This document shows positions 1 through 9,150 of a stretch of 64,000 nucleotides of DNA, in pieces. The notes below the pieces were generated by a model, which worked only from the letters and a program-made list of their open reading frames with translations, was not told the DNA's origin and did not search any database. This stretch comes from Polyangiaceae bacterium (GTDB taxonomy: Bacteria > Myxococcota_A > Polyangia > Polyangiales > Polyangiaceae), in assembly GCA_016715885.1 (NCBI GenBank), contig JADJXL010000002.1:558001-622000 (forward strand). Reading direction: 5' to 3'. The position numbers and the translations under genes were made by a program. Each line of letters opens with the position of its first letter. Positions within the stretch are counted from its first letter, which is position 1.

Positions 1-713
1 GTGAGCTCTGCGAGGAGGACATCGCGTGCGACGATGATGTCTTCGGCGACGCGAGGCCAACCGCGCAGGCCGAGGCGCGTGGAGATGGCGCCTTCGTGCA
101 TGAGCGAGCCTTCGGTGAGGGAATGGTCTTCGGCGTGCTGAATGACGGGCAGGTCGAAGTTGGCTGCGTATTCGAGGGCCCTTCGCATGACGGCGCTCGA
201 CATGACGCAGCGACCATCGTCGGATACGGCGACGGCACCGGCGTCCTTGAGGTCGGCCATTTCGACGAGCTCGGAGCCTTTTTGGCCGATGGTGATGGCT
301 CCGATGGGATGAAGCTGCGGGCCGCCGATCGACTTTGCTTTGGCAATCATCGCTTCGGTGATGCTGCGCGTGTCATTGACGGGTCGCGTGTTTGGCATGA
401 CGCACACGTGGGCAAACCCGCCGGCGGCAGCAGCCGCAAGGCCCGAAGCGATGTCTTCTTTGTACTCCTGGCCCGGTTCACGTAGGTGCGCGTGCAAATC
501 GACGAACGCGGGGAGGAGAAGCAAGCTTTCGCCACGAATGACGTGCGCGTGTTCGGACGAGAGAATGTCAGGCGTTGCTGCGCCCTGGCCAACGCGCGAG
601 ATGACACCGTTTTCGATGACGACATCCACGATGGCGTCGAGCCCTCGAGCGGGATCGAATGCGCGCACGCTTGAAAATACGAGGACTTGCGCTGATCGAA
701 ACGAATCAATCAT
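1..713 (-). CDS. pyrC: dihydroorotase, 3' end cut by window edge
   Basis: Catalyses the reversible cyclisation of N-carbamoyl-aspartate to dihydroorotate in de novo pyrimidine synthesis, in the cytoplasm. The ATG-initiated frame reads openly to the window edge and gives the first 237 residues. The metal-binding motif VDLHAHLREPG (His74 and His76) is followed by MPNTRP near residue 106, SDDG near 162 and QHAED near 187, all hallmarks of the long class I PyrC/AllB amidohydrolases. An allantoinase is possible from the fold alone, but the REPG...MPNTRP...SDDG combination favours dihydroorotase. The C-terminal part lies outside the window. It is divergent from the outer-membrane gene that follows. 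A pyrimidine phosphorylase gene lies 11 kb away, but nothing links the two directly. Confidence 0.9.
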   Translation of the reverse strand, partial: MIDSFRSAQVLVFSSVRAFDPARGLDAIVDVVIENGVISRVGQGAATPDILSSEHAHVIRGESLLLLPAFVDLHAHLREPGQEYKEDIASGLAAAAAGGFAHVCVMPNTRPVNDTRSITEAMIAKAKSIGGPQLHPIGAITIGQKGSELVEMADLKDAGAVAVSDDGRCVMSSAVMRRALEYAANFDLPVIQHAEDHSLTEGSLMHEGAISTRLGLRGWPRVAEDIIVARDVLLAEL

Positions 714-879
714 CGAGCGCCTCACTAGCACAGCGCGCGTCACGAGTCCCTTCGACAAGCGCACTTGGGCATGCATGCGAGTGCAGATTTTGCGCCAATG
801 ACGCTGGTTTTTCGGCTGTTCTTCCAATTCACCGCACGATAGACATCTCGTGAGGCGCAAAGAAAAAGGGGAGAGTCCG

Positions 880-1875
880 ATGAAAAGCCAGAAACCAGGC
901 CTTGTCCGGCACGTCTTGCGAATGTCCCTGATGAGCTGCGGGCTCGTCGCGGGTTTGTCGATGGAAACCTCTGCGTGGGCAGAGACAGCCGGTTCGGCTG
1001 AGCCTGCACAAGCTGCATCGGAGGCGGCACCGGTACCAAAACCTGCACCGCCACCTCGTTATTCGATGCCGTGGATGTTGCGACCGGTGGCGGCGGCGAA
1101 CGTGGTGCGCGCCGATATGGTTTTTGCATTCTCGAAGGCGCGCGACACGCAACCGATCCTGTTTCTGGGGAGCTTCAAGGTTCGACCGAACCTGGCGGTG
1201 ATTGCGCGTTTTGGATTCATCCGCAACACGCCGGCGGGAGGTGAAAGCGCAACGGCATTCGTCAATCCGGCCGTTGGAGCGCTCTACGCGCTGCCGCTTG
1301 GCAAGAGCTTCAAGGCGAGTTTCTTTGCGGGCACGACGATCCCGATTGGGCAAGGTGGCGGCAACGAGCCGAACATGGCGAGGCGTGGCGCGAACCTACC
1401 TTCAGGCATCTTCGGGCGAGCTTCCGTGGACAACGCGCTGTTTCAAATCAACTACATGACGCCCATCGTCGGAGCAGACATCGCGTACATCGGCCACGAC
1501 ATGACGGTGCAGCTCGAAGCGACAGTGCTGGAGCTCATCCGCGTACGAGGCGAAGAGGTCGACAAGGATGCGGCCAAGACAAACCTCGTGTTTGGGCTGC
1601 ATTTCGGCTACTTTCCGATTCCGCAGATGTCCCTGAGCGCTGAGCTTCGCTACCAATACTGGGCGTCGAACCCAGCGTTCGAGGCGATGAACAACCCCGA
1701 TATCATGGACAACTGGACGCTCGGGTTCGGGCCACGGGCGCACATCAAGCTGAATGAAAAGATGTGGCTGCGTCCGGGTGTGTCGTTGACGCTGGGGCTC
1801 GACCTGCCCACGGGGTTCGCTGGCACGGGCGCCGAGTACAAGATCGTGCAAGTGGACGTGCCGTTTTTCTTCTAA
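880..1875 (+). CDS. putative outer-membrane beta-barrel protein
   Basis: 331 residues, family not recognised. A signal peptide is visible: basic start, hydrophobic segment to about residue 30, and a likely cleavage after TSAWA near residue 35. A short Ala/Pro-rich spacer follows. The rest has alternating hydrophobic and polar stretches and ends in DVPFFF, the aromatic C-terminus typical of barrel proteins recognised by the BAM machinery. Location in the outer membrane is inferred from this. The ATG is chosen because a purine-rich AGGGGAG sits just upstream; an in-frame GTG 30 bases earlier is less convincing. Transcribed alone, it is followed by a long inverted repeat that probably terminates it. 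Confidence 0.7.
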   Translation: MKSQKPGLVRHVLRMSLMSCGLVAGLSMETSAWAETAGSAEPAQAASEAAPVPKPAPPPRYSMPWMLRPVAAANVVRADMVFAFSKARDTQPILFLGSFKVRPNLAVIARFGFIRNTPAGGESATAFVNPAVGALYALPLGKSFKASFFAGTTIPIGQGGGNEPNMARRGANLPSGIFGRASVDNALFQINYMTPIVGADIAYIGHDMTVQLEATVLELIRVRGEEVDKDAAKTNLVFGLHFGYFPIPQMSLSAELRYQYWASNPAFEAMNNPDIMDNWTLGFGPRAHIKLNEKMWLRPGVSLTLGLDLPTGFAGTGAEYKIVQVDVPFFF

Positions 1876-1989
1876 GACGCTGCACACTTGGAAGTAGGGC
1901 AAATCGGGCCGCTCAATTTGAGTACGGGCCTGGATCTGTACGCTCGCTTCGCGCGCGTGGGACGCGCGCTGCGCGAGAGTTTGTTTACG

Positions 1990-2066
1990 ATGGGGGGCTC
2001 GCAGGCGGCTCTATAAGTCTTTTGGGTCTACGACCCAAAAGACGAGCCGACTGCTCCGCCCCCCAT
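1990..2066. terminator. nested inverted repeats between convergent genes, probable bidirectional terminator
   Basis: The core is a perfect 12-bp stem (GTCTTTTGGGTC / GACCCAAAAGAC, 2017-2028 and 2032-2043) with a 3-base loop. It is enclosed by CGGCTC/GAGCCG (2006-2011, 2044-2049) and, further out, by ATGGGGGGC/GCCCCCCAT (1990-1998, 2058-2066). It lies between the stop codons of the barrel gene and the subtilase-like gene, which converge here. There is no strong T-run, so termination is inferred from position and stem strength. Confidence 0.6.
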
Positions 2067-2119
2067 ACCCCCCGATTTGGCCTTGAGCGAATTGTTCGGC
2101 GACAGCAATTCGTACGGAG

Positions 2120-2998
2120 CTAAATCAATTTGCGGGCGGCGTCGAGGTTGAGGCGCCCGCGGAGGACGCCTTTGCCGCGCTCGCTCTCGGCAGCCGAAAG
2201 CGGTGTGGCGCTCTGCAAAAGGACACTGCGAACGGCACGACAATCGGGCTTCTGCCCTCGGCTCTGCTGAATCGCGAGGAACAAGGCGGCAATGCCGGCC
2301 ACGCGCGCCGCAGCAAAGGTCGCTCCGCTTTGAGCAACCGTGCCTCCACCAGGGGCCGCTCCGATGACCGATTCACCAGGTGCGACGACACCACTGTCTC
2401 GATACGTCGGTCCCCACATTCCGAAGTCGAGCAGCTTGCCCTCGGAGTCCTCGGCGGCGACAGCAAGCACGGTCGATGCGGCCGTCGGCACGTGAAAGTG
2501 TTCGTTGCCGTCACCTTCAGCGGCGACGACGACGAGCACGTTACGCTCGGCAGCGCGTGCAAGCGCCTTGGCGAGGGCATCGAGCATTCCGGCATCGGGG
2601 GAGAGTGCACCACCATGCAGCAGCACGATGTGTGCACCGTGCTCGAGCGCTTCGCGAATGCCTCGCGCAAGGTCGGGCGGGTTTCCTGCGGGAACCGATT
2701 GGTCCGCTCGAAATGCGTGAACGGGCACGATGATCCCGCGCGATCGAGGCGCGACACCAGGAGCCGAACTGTCAGGCTGACCAAACACGACACTCGCTAC
2801 GTGCGTGCCATGCGCGCGATCAGCAGCTTCGTCATGAGAGGCCGGCATCTCGATTGCCGTGACGTTCGCTCCAGCGAAAGCGGGATGCGTGAGATCAACG
2901 GGACCGTCGAGAACGGCGACGCAGATATCAGAGCTGCCAAGCGTTTCGGATTGAAGCGCGGCAAGACCAGGCAAAGTGGATCGCGGGTCGGTGGACAT
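2120..2998 (-). CDS. PatA/PatG-like subtilisin-family protein with altered catalytic residues
   Basis: 292 residues, S8 (subtilase) fold, closest by eye to the cyanobactin maturation proteases PatA/PatG: LPGLAALQSETLG, VLDGPVDLTHPAF and HGTHVASVVFGQ are family-typical. The catalytic Asp31 and His63 are present. The nucleophile motif, normally SGTS[FM]A, reads SGATFA, putting Thr227 where Ser is expected. The oxyanion-hole motif, normally AAGNDG, reads AAEGDG, so the Asn becomes Gly. I infer an inactive or altered enzyme, perhaps a binding protein. There is no signal peptide and no RiPP precursor or cyclodehydratase next door. A GTG 45 bases upstream could also start the protein. The gene is monocistronic and converges on the barrel gene. 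Confidence 0.75.
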   Translation of the reverse strand: MSTDPRSTLPGLAALQSETLGSSDICVAVLDGPVDLTHPAFAGANVTAIEMPASHDEAADRAHGTHVASVVFGQPDSSAPGVAPRSRGIIVPVHAFRADQSVPAGNPPDLARGIREALEHGAHIVLLHGGALSPDAGMLDALAKALARAAERNVLVVVAAEGDGNEHFHVPTAASTVLAVAAEDSEGKLLDFGMWGPTYRDSGVVAPGESVIGAAPGGGTVAQSGATFAAARVAGIAALFLAIQQSRGQKPDCRAVRSVLLQSATPLSAAESERGKGVLRGRLNLDAARKLI

Positions 2999-3169
2999 GG
3001 GCCCGGCCAGTCTAACCGCAAGACGATCCTTTTGTTGAGACACTCCAGGCGTCGAAAAACGGCGTTCGGTCGTTTACCGCCGCACCCCACTTCGTGGACC
3101 TGGTCGACACGAATGCCAGAATTAGGCGGGGAACATTCGGTAGGAAAAACCACGACAACCGACGGCCCG

Positions 3170-3227
3170 TTCGAACCGAGGGTGCCGAATTTGGTAGCTC
3201 TTATCGCAAATATTCGAACCGAGGGTG
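3170..3227. repeat. 15-bp direct repeat upstream of the subtilase-like gene
   Basis: TTCGAACCGAGGGTG occurs at 3170-3184 and again at 3213-3227, 43 bases apart (four helical turns). It lies in the 236-base gap behind the DUF4340 gene and in front of the subtilase-like gene. The spacing would suit a pair of regulator-binding sites, but no consensus is recognised. Confidence 0.4.
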
Positions 3228-3279
3228 GCTCATTTGAGCCAAATCGACCACGTTAGGTAATTCCTATTGCGAACGACTG

Positions 3280-5547
3280 CTAACGAAACGTGTCGTAAAA
3301 CACGCGTGCCTTGGACTGCGGGATAACGTACGTCGCGTCGACCCCGTCTCGACGTGCGTATACAATCTCACGCCCGCGGTGGACATCGGTCGACCCGAAC
3401 AGGAATCGCACCGTGCGTTGCGGATCCACAACGGGGCTGCTCGAGCCATCGTCACGCCGCGCGCGTTCGATGGTCACCGTCAACGCGGGTGGGTCGAGTC
3501 CCTGTTCCTTGCGCGGTGCGCCCACGCTCACCGCGACATCCGGGGCAAGCTCGCCAAGCGCATCCCGCAATTCCGCTGCGCGCGCAGTTGCCGACGGATC
3601 CCCCACGATCCGCAAAGCATCGCCCACTCGTTCGAGCACCAACGGTTTCTTGCCTTTGTCCGTCGATGCAACGGTCACCTTCACGATGTCACCCAGATCG
3701 AGACTGAAAACAGCTCGATCGAGTAGCCACTGGTTTGCCACCGCCTCGACCGCACGCGGCGCAACGAACACGGCATCGTCGCCAGCGATCCGCGCGAACG
3801 AACCGCTCGTCGTTGGTGCTCCAATCAATACGCGAATGTTGCGCGCACCCGCATCTCCCGATCCGATGTCGGCATCGATGACGATGCGCGGTTTGTCCAA
3901 ACCAAAGGATCCATCGTCCTTTTCAGCAACGAAGCGCTCGACCTTCAACGGAAAGAGTGTCGTCGCAACGTCCGAGCCGAGACCGATGTCCGCGGCGAGC
4001 CCTCGTCCCGAAGGCTCCGTCAATTTCCATCCACCCTCTGCCGTGCGTTCGATGCGTTGGACCCGATCTCCCTGTTCGATTCGGAGCGCACGAACAACGG
4101 TCTCCGGATGATCGATCACGGTGAGACTTCGCAGCGCAACGTCACTGGGGAACAGATCGCGAAGCGCAGCGGCTGGAAGCACGAGCACGTCACCATCTTT
4201 GCCTCGCGACACGGCCACGACGTCTCCTCGCGGCGCGCCGACGACGATTTCTTCGACGCGTTCCACGTCGCCCCCGTCTTCGCCATGCGCTGGCAAGAGC
4301 GACGTGAGACGAATCGTCCCGTAAGGTTTGTCCAGGCCCATGGCCGCACGATCCGGATCGATGAGCACATCGGTCGCACGCAGGCCGAGAAGCCCTTCCA
4401 GCAAAGCTCGTCCAGCCGATGCATCGACTTCGCGATCCACGGGCATTCGCTGGTGAAATGCCGTGCCCTTGCGCGCGAGCTCCAGCCGTTTGTCGCCGGA
4501 CGTGAAGGCCACTTCCTGCACTTCATCGAGGCTGCCCACGAAGAGCGCTCGATCCACGAGCGCATCGGGAGACTTGGTCAAGCCATCGGCAATCGCTTTC
4601 GGCACACACGCGGAGATGCGCGTTGGTTCACGCTGGATCGCGACGACATGCTCGGGTTTGTCCGGGCAATCACCACCGACGGCAAGAACACCCCGCGGGC
4701 GCGCTGAATCTTTGGGCACGAACGTGATGGTGACGGCTGGGCTGGACGCCTTGTCCGCGACGTCGTCGGCCAAAAATGAAGCTGCATCCGTGCGTCCGAG
4801 CGTGCTCAGAAATTCATCGAATACGCGCCGCGACACTCGCTTCTTCGCTTCCTTCGTGGGACCCGCGAGGCGCATTTCGTCACTGTCCGGCTGCGCGCGC
4901 TCGAGGTGATACGCAAACGATGGCGAAACCACCTCGAATCGCGCGATGTCCGGTGATGAATAAGGCACGAGTCTTCGAGCTCGAAGAAACTCTGGATCCA
5001 TATCGAGCGCTTCGGCGAGCTCTTTGGTGACGACGAAAAGATTCGTGCCCGCATCGGTCTTGACCTCGGCATACACAGCACCTGGAGGCGACGACGCCGC
5101 AGCACCGAGGGTGAGCTGCGTCGTGCGACCACTCGTCGTGACGGATACGCGGAGGCGAGGGTGGTCCATTCCGAGCGCGCTCGGTTCGACGCTGCCTGAC
5201 GCAACAGCGCGTTCGTACGTGGCAAACTCGAGCGTCCCGAGAAACTGATCGACCTGCTGCTCTTCCGCGGAAAACGTAGCTGCCCCGAGCGAGACGTCCC
5301 AAAAACGTTGTCCGCGTGCATCGGGCGCCCTTCGTGTGAGTTTGCCCGTTTTGCCGCTGCGTTCGATGGTCACCTCGGAGATGTCGTCCGGGCGCCATGC
5401 AATGAAAATGTTGCGCTTACGCTGCTCGGCTTCTTGCGTGGTGACCGCGCCTCGATCGATCACGAAGACATACACCGCGCCCGACACTGCCAGCACGGAC
5501 AGGACGATCGTGGTCGCGTGCCGCTTTGCCGTGGCGGCGAGACTCAT
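3280..5547 (-). CDS. DUF4340 domain protein of the Gld-type ABC operon
   Basis: 755 residues. One N-terminal membrane helix (about residues 10-30) anchors a large extracytoplasmic region. The segment from about residue 60 (ITIERSGKTGKL-like strands, FLGTLEF, LGAAASSPPGAVYA) is typical of DUF4340, and similar strand patterns recur, suggesting about three to four repeated units. DUF4340 proteins are habitually encoded directly after GldG-like proteins, as here: the start overlaps the stop of the GldG-like gene by 4 bp. The molecular function is unknown; a role as periplasmic partner of the ABC complex is inferred. It is last in the operon. Confidence 0.8.
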   Translation of the reverse strand: MSLAATAKRHATTIVLSVLAVSGAVYVFVIDRGAVTTQEAEQRKRNIFIAWRPDDISEVTIERSGKTGKLTRRAPDARGQRFWDVSLGAATFSAEEQQVDQFLGTLEFATYERAVASGSVEPSALGMDHPRLRVSVTTSGRTTQLTLGAAASSPPGAVYAEVKTDAGTNLFVVTKELAEALDMDPEFLRARRLVPYSSPDIARFEVVSPSFAYHLERAQPDSDEMRLAGPTKEAKKRVSRRVFDEFLSTLGRTDAASFLADDVADKASSPAVTITFVPKDSARPRGVLAVGGDCPDKPEHVVAIQREPTRISACVPKAIADGLTKSPDALVDRALFVGSLDEVQEVAFTSGDKRLELARKGTAFHQRMPVDREVDASAGRALLEGLLGLRATDVLIDPDRAAMGLDKPYGTIRLTSLLPAHGEDGGDVERVEEIVVGAPRGDVVAVSRGKDGDVLVLPAAALRDLFPSDVALRSLTVIDHPETVVRALRIEQGDRVQRIERTAEGGWKLTEPSGRGLAADIGLGSDVATTLFPLKVERFVAEKDDGSFGLDKPRIVIDADIGSGDAGARNIRVLIGAPTTSGSFARIAGDDAVFVAPRAVEAVANQWLLDRAVFSLDLGDIVKVTVASTDKGKKPLVLERVGDALRIVGDPSATARAAELRDALGELAPDVAVSVGAPRKEQGLDPPALTVTIERARRDDGSSSPVVDPQRTVRFLFGSTDVHRGREIVYARRDGVDATYVIPQSKARVFYDTFR

Positions 5548-7265
5548 TGATCGTCACGCGGTGTCGGCCCGCGCCTCCGCTCCGTGCTGCGTCGTCGCAA
5601 CTGAACCGCCAGACCCACGAGCACGCTGGCGAGCGGAATGAACACGACGACGTAGCGAAAAATCGACGTGAGCGATTCTTCGGAAAGCCTCAAGCCAGCG
5701 GTCATCGCAGGCTTCTTCGGGATGTCGATGGGCGTGGGCGCGCTCGTGAGCCACGCAATCGCGCTCTCGATGAAAACCGCCGTGCCGCGCAATTCGTCGG
5801 CCATCCAGTTCTCGCCCATCATGGGAGACGACGACGCGACCGCGACCATGCGCGCACCGCGCGCTGCGCCTTGTCGAGCAGGTAGTTCGGACGCAAATGC
5901 AACCGTGAGCGGCCCCTTGGTGTCGCCATCCTTGGCAACGGGTTCCGAGGGGTCCTTTGCCCATGCGAAGAAGTCGACCATGCCAAACGCGTCGTCGCTC
6001 GTGACGAGCAGCGGCGCTACGGCAGCCGCACCTTTGCCCGTTGCTTTCATCGAGCTTGCGACGGTGAGCACAGGACCCGACCCGGTCTGTTCCGCTCCGA
6101 GAAACCCTTCGGTGACGGCGTGTGGTTTGGTGATGGGCATGAACGTTTCGCCAAACCCTCGCGACGAACGCAATCGCGGATCTGTTTCGAAGATGAAATT
6201 TTTATTTATTTCGAGGCCAAACGTTCCAAACAATTCTCCGAGCCCCAGGTCGACGTAGTGCTCCGAGTTGTCATCGGGCACGGGCCCCGCGGCAACGAGC
6301 ACGTTGCCTCCCTGTTCGACGAACGCCGTGAGCTTTTGCGCATCCTCTTGGGAAAACTTTTCCGTTGGACCAGCAACGATGACGACGCGACAACCCGCAT
6401 ACGACGTGCGTGCCGCGTTCTTGTCGTCCTTGTCCGCCGCAGCAGGCTTGGTCGACACGCTGACGACGTCATGCCCATTGAGCCTGAGACGATCCCGCAG
6501 TGACGCGAGGCCGCTCGAGCCCTGTTCGATGGATTTTTCTCCGTGACCCGTGGTGAAGCAGACCTGCGGGCGATCGGTCGACACGACGGCGCGAATGCCA
6601 ACCGTGAGCGCTTGTTCGAGCTGCGGACGAGCGCGCATGTCTTCCGCATCCTCGATTTCGACGAGGTCGCGCGGCGTGATGAAGTGCGCTCGGTCGCCTC
6701 GAGAGACGACGATGGAGGCATCGGTGATCACCCGACCTTCGATGACGCGCTCGTCGTACTTGCGTTGGATCGCGAGGAACTCGGCGGCATGACGATCGGG
6801 ATCGGTGAATCGGACGTCGAGGCGTGTCGTTTCGGCGCCATACGCGGCGAGCAAATGCCGCATCGATAACGAGAGCGGATCGGAGGCTGGTACGAGCACG
6901 TCGATCCGAATCGGTTCGCTGAGCGCGTGCAGCGTTTCGACGGTGGCGCGGCTGAGCGTGTACAAGCCGCTCTTCGTGAAGTCCCAACGTCGGTAATGCC
7001 GAGCCGCAACGACGTTGACGAGCAGCGCGAGGACCATCGCTGCGACGAGCCCGATGATGACGCTGAACTTGGTGCTTGCCGTGGTTCCGGCCGGCGCGAC
7101 GCTCGTGCGCTCGGGGGCCGCTTCGGGTTCCGCACGCGTTGTTTTTTTCGCCGAGCCTTCTGAAGCGGGGGCTGCTTTTTTTAGCTTCTTGCGTTGGGTT
7201 TTACCTGACGAACGCTTCGGAACGTCGGTCGGATCCGTGTCCTTGGTGGGTTTGTCGTCGCTCAT
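5544..7265 (-). CDS. GldG-like ABC transporter auxiliary protein
   Basis: 573 residues. A Lys/Thr/Ala-rich cytoplasmic tail of about 65 residues leads into a first membrane helix (about 70-90). A large extracytoplasmic domain follows, with RRWDFTKSGLYTLSRATVETL and the GldG/ABC_transp_aux pattern, including QVCFTTGHGEKS and VIVAGPTEKFSQEDAQKL. A final helix near residues 540-560 precedes a basic tail. GldG forms the gliding-associated ABC complex with GldA and GldF in Bacteroidota; outside that phylum homologues occur without proven motility function. The ATG was chosen over an in-frame GTG 6 bases upstream because GGAGG lies 5 bases before it; this gives a 4-bp overlap with the permease. Confidence 0.85.
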   Translation of the reverse strand: MSDDKPTKDTDPTDVPKRSSGKTQRKKLKKAAPASEGSAKKTTRAEPEAAPERTSVAPAGTTASTKFSVIIGLVAAMVLALLVNVVAARHYRRWDFTKSGLYTLSRATVETLHALSEPIRIDVLVPASDPLSLSMRHLLAAYGAETTRLDVRFTDPDRHAAEFLAIQRKYDERVIEGRVITDASIVVSRGDRAHFITPRDLVEIEDAEDMRARPQLEQALTVGIRAVVSTDRPQVCFTTGHGEKSIEQGSSGLASLRDRLRLNGHDVVSVSTKPAAADKDDKNAARTSYAGCRVVIVAGPTEKFSQEDAQKLTAFVEQGGNVLVAAGPVPDDNSEHYVDLGLGELFGTFGLEINKNFIFETDPRLRSSRGFGETFMPITKPHAVTEGFLGAEQTGSGPVLTVASSMKATGKGAAAVAPLLVTSDDAFGMVDFFAWAKDPSEPVAKDGDTKGPLTVAFASELPARQGAARGARMVAVASSSPMMGENWMADELRGTAVFIESAIAWLTSAPTPIDIPKKPAMTAGLRLSEESLTSIFRYVVVFIPLASVLVGLAVQLRRRSTERRRGPTPRDDQ

Positions 7266-8014
7266 CCCCACCTCCAGGCATCGACGGCTCGCGTGGTGAC
7301 GAACAAGGGGAGGGCGATTACCGTGGCGTCGTAAACCAATCGCCGCGAATCGAGCAGGCCACGGGACGCGTCATTCATTTGTGTCCAAACGGATATGTGC
7401 GTGGCGATCTCGTGCACCGTTCCATCGGGCACGATGAACTCGGCGAGGCCGAAGAAAAACAGACCGGAGATCGCGAGCGCCGAGAGCACGGCAGCCGTGA
7501 GCTGACTTTGCGCGAGGGCGCTGGTCATGATGCCAATCGCCAAGTACCCACCGCCGATGGCGAGCACCGCGAGGTAGCTGGTGCCGACGACGCGCCAATC
7601 GATGTCGCCGTTTTGCATGCGTATGACGACGACGTAGAGCAAGGTCGGCGCCCACATGGCCGCATACGTCACGAGCGCCGCGGCGTATTTGGCGAGCGTG
7701 ACGCCCACGGCACTGACGGGGGCCGTGAGAAGCGTTTCGATGGTGCCGCTTCGTCGCTCCTCCGCGAAGGAGCGCATCGTGAGCAAGGGGCACACGACGA
7801 GCAGCGGGACGTAGAGCAACATCGTTTGACCAAAAAACGATTGCACCGGGCCACTGTCGCCAATCGATTCCGGCGGAGCCGAAGCGAAATTGATGACGAT
7901 GAGGAAAAAGTGCAGCCCCTGGAGGAGCAGGAACGACGTAATCGCGACCCACGCGAGCGGCGTGACGAAAAGCGCGAAGAGCTCACGCTTGAAGATCGGC
8001 CAGAAACCCCTCAC
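7262..8014 (-). CDS. GldF-like ABC-2 type permease
   Basis: 250 residues, six predicted membrane helices, starting FWPIFKRELFALFVTPLAW, which is the usual beginning of GldF/NosY-like ABC-2 permeases. The ERRSGTIETLLTAPVS motif between helices 2 and 3 is the conserved coupling segment of the family. It should form the membrane channel driven by the ATPase encoded just upstream. The start is a GTG overlapping the ATPase stop (GTGA). Substrate unknown; the Gld context suggests a role in the cell envelope or motility rather than solute uptake. Confidence 0.88.
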   Translation of the reverse strand: MRGFWPIFKRELFALFVTPLAWVAITSFLLLQGLHFFLIVINFASAPPESIGDSGPVQSFFGQTMLLYVPLLVVCPLLTMRSFAEERRSGTIETLLTAPVSAVGVTLAKYAAALVTYAAMWAPTLLYVVVIRMQNGDIDWRVVGTSYLAVLAIGGGYLAIGIMTSALAQSQLTAAVLSALAISGLFFFGLAEFIVPDGTVHEIATHISVWTQMNDASRGLLDSRRLVYDATVIALPLFVTTRAVDAWRWG

Positions 8015-9015
8015 GCGTCACCCTTTCCTGGCTCTTCGGAAGACGATGATTCATCTTCGACAAACCTTTCGTCGCCACGCGTAAGCTCAGCGAAAACTTG
8101 TTCCAAAGACGCTGCTCGCGGGACGACTTCCCGCACGAAAAGCCCTGCATCGACGAGGGCCGACACGATGAGCTCGGCGGTGTCGTTGCCTTGGGCATCG
8201 CGATCGTACGAAGCGGTGATCGTGATGGCATCGGGCGACGGTGTTGCAGTGTCGTCGACGGCGGCTTTGGCAACGCCACTGGATGCGCGTACGACCTCGA
8301 GAGCTCGAGCGCGGTCGCCGCGGACGACGATGCGCAGGCCGGATGCTCGACGCATTTCGCGAAGCTCGGCGATCGAGCCGGAGGCAACGAGTTTGCCGCG
8401 GGCGATGACGAGTGCGCGGGTGCAGGTTGCTTCAACCTCGGAAAGAATGTGGGTGGACAAAAGAATGGCGTGTTTGTCGCCGCGCTTTCTCACGAGGTCT
8501 CGGACTTGGCGGATTTGATTGGGATCCATGCCCGCGGTTGGTTCATCGAGGATGAGAACGGGGGGATCACCGAGGAGCGCATCGGCGAGGCCCACGCGTT
8601 GCCGGTAGCCCTTCGACAAGTGGCGAATGAGGACATCGCCGACGTCTGCGATGTCGACTTCTTTCGAGACGTCATCGACGGCGCGCGATCGATCACGGCG
8701 CGGCAAACGTTTGAGCTCGGCGCGGAATGCGAGGTATTCGCGAACGCGCATTTCGGGATAGAGCGGACACGTCTCGGGCATGTAGCCCAGCTTTTGACGG
8801 GACAGGATCGGTTCGTCGGCGATGTCGTGACCGTCGATGCGGATGCGGCCTGCAGATGGTCCGAGGAAACCTGCGAGCATGCGGAGCGTGGTGCTTTTGC
8901 CTGCACCGTTGGGCCCCAAAAAACCCACGACTTCTCCGCGTTCGACATGGAACGAGATGTCGGAGACTGCGCGAAATGCGCCGTACGACTTGGAGAGCCG
9001 ATGGACGTCGATCAT
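8011..9015 (-). CDS. GldA-like ABC transporter ATPase
   Basis: 334 residues. Walker A GPNGAGKST near residue 40, signature LSKGYRQRVGLADAL near 135, Walker B VLILDEPTAGMDP near 157 and H-loop STHILSE near 190 are all intact, so it should hydrolyse ATP. The C-terminal third (ALVIARGKLVASG onward) is the extended regulatory region seen in GldA/NatA-type ATPases. It is first in a four-gene operon with its permease, GldG-like and DUF4340 partners, every junction overlapping. An ATG 48 bases upstream would add a basic N-terminus; MIDVHRLSKSYG fits the family better. Neither start has a convincing Shine-Dalgarno. Confidence 0.9.
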   Translation of the reverse strand: MIDVHRLSKSYGAFRAVSDISFHVERGEVVGFLGPNGAGKSTTLRMLAGFLGPSAGRIRIDGHDIADEPILSRQKLGYMPETCPLYPEMRVREYLAFRAELKRLPRRDRSRAVDDVSKEVDIADVGDVLIRHLSKGYRQRVGLADALLGDPPVLILDEPTAGMDPNQIRQVRDLVRKRGDKHAILLSTHILSEVEATCTRALVIARGKLVASGSIAELREMRRASGLRIVVRGDRARALEVVRASSGVAKAAVDDTATPSPDAITITASYDRDAQGNDTAELIVSALVDAGLFVREVVPRAASLEQVFAELTRGDERFVEDESSSSEEPGKGDA

Positions 9016-9150
9016 CGAAGGAGAGGGCTTAGCGCACGAAGGGCGGAAGGAAAAGACGCTCATGGGCTTGGCCCGGCGAGCGCGACCATGAAACCCTTTG
9101 GAGCAGAGGTAGCGGGCAGGCCGCTCCTCTGGTAGGAGCCGTCAACGGTT

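Noticed and set aside
7076..8518. 480-codon open frame on the plus strand
   Set aside because: It lies antisense to the GldG-like, permease and ATPase genes, is Arg/Asp/Glu-rich and has no recognisable motif; it is a GC-skew shadow frame.
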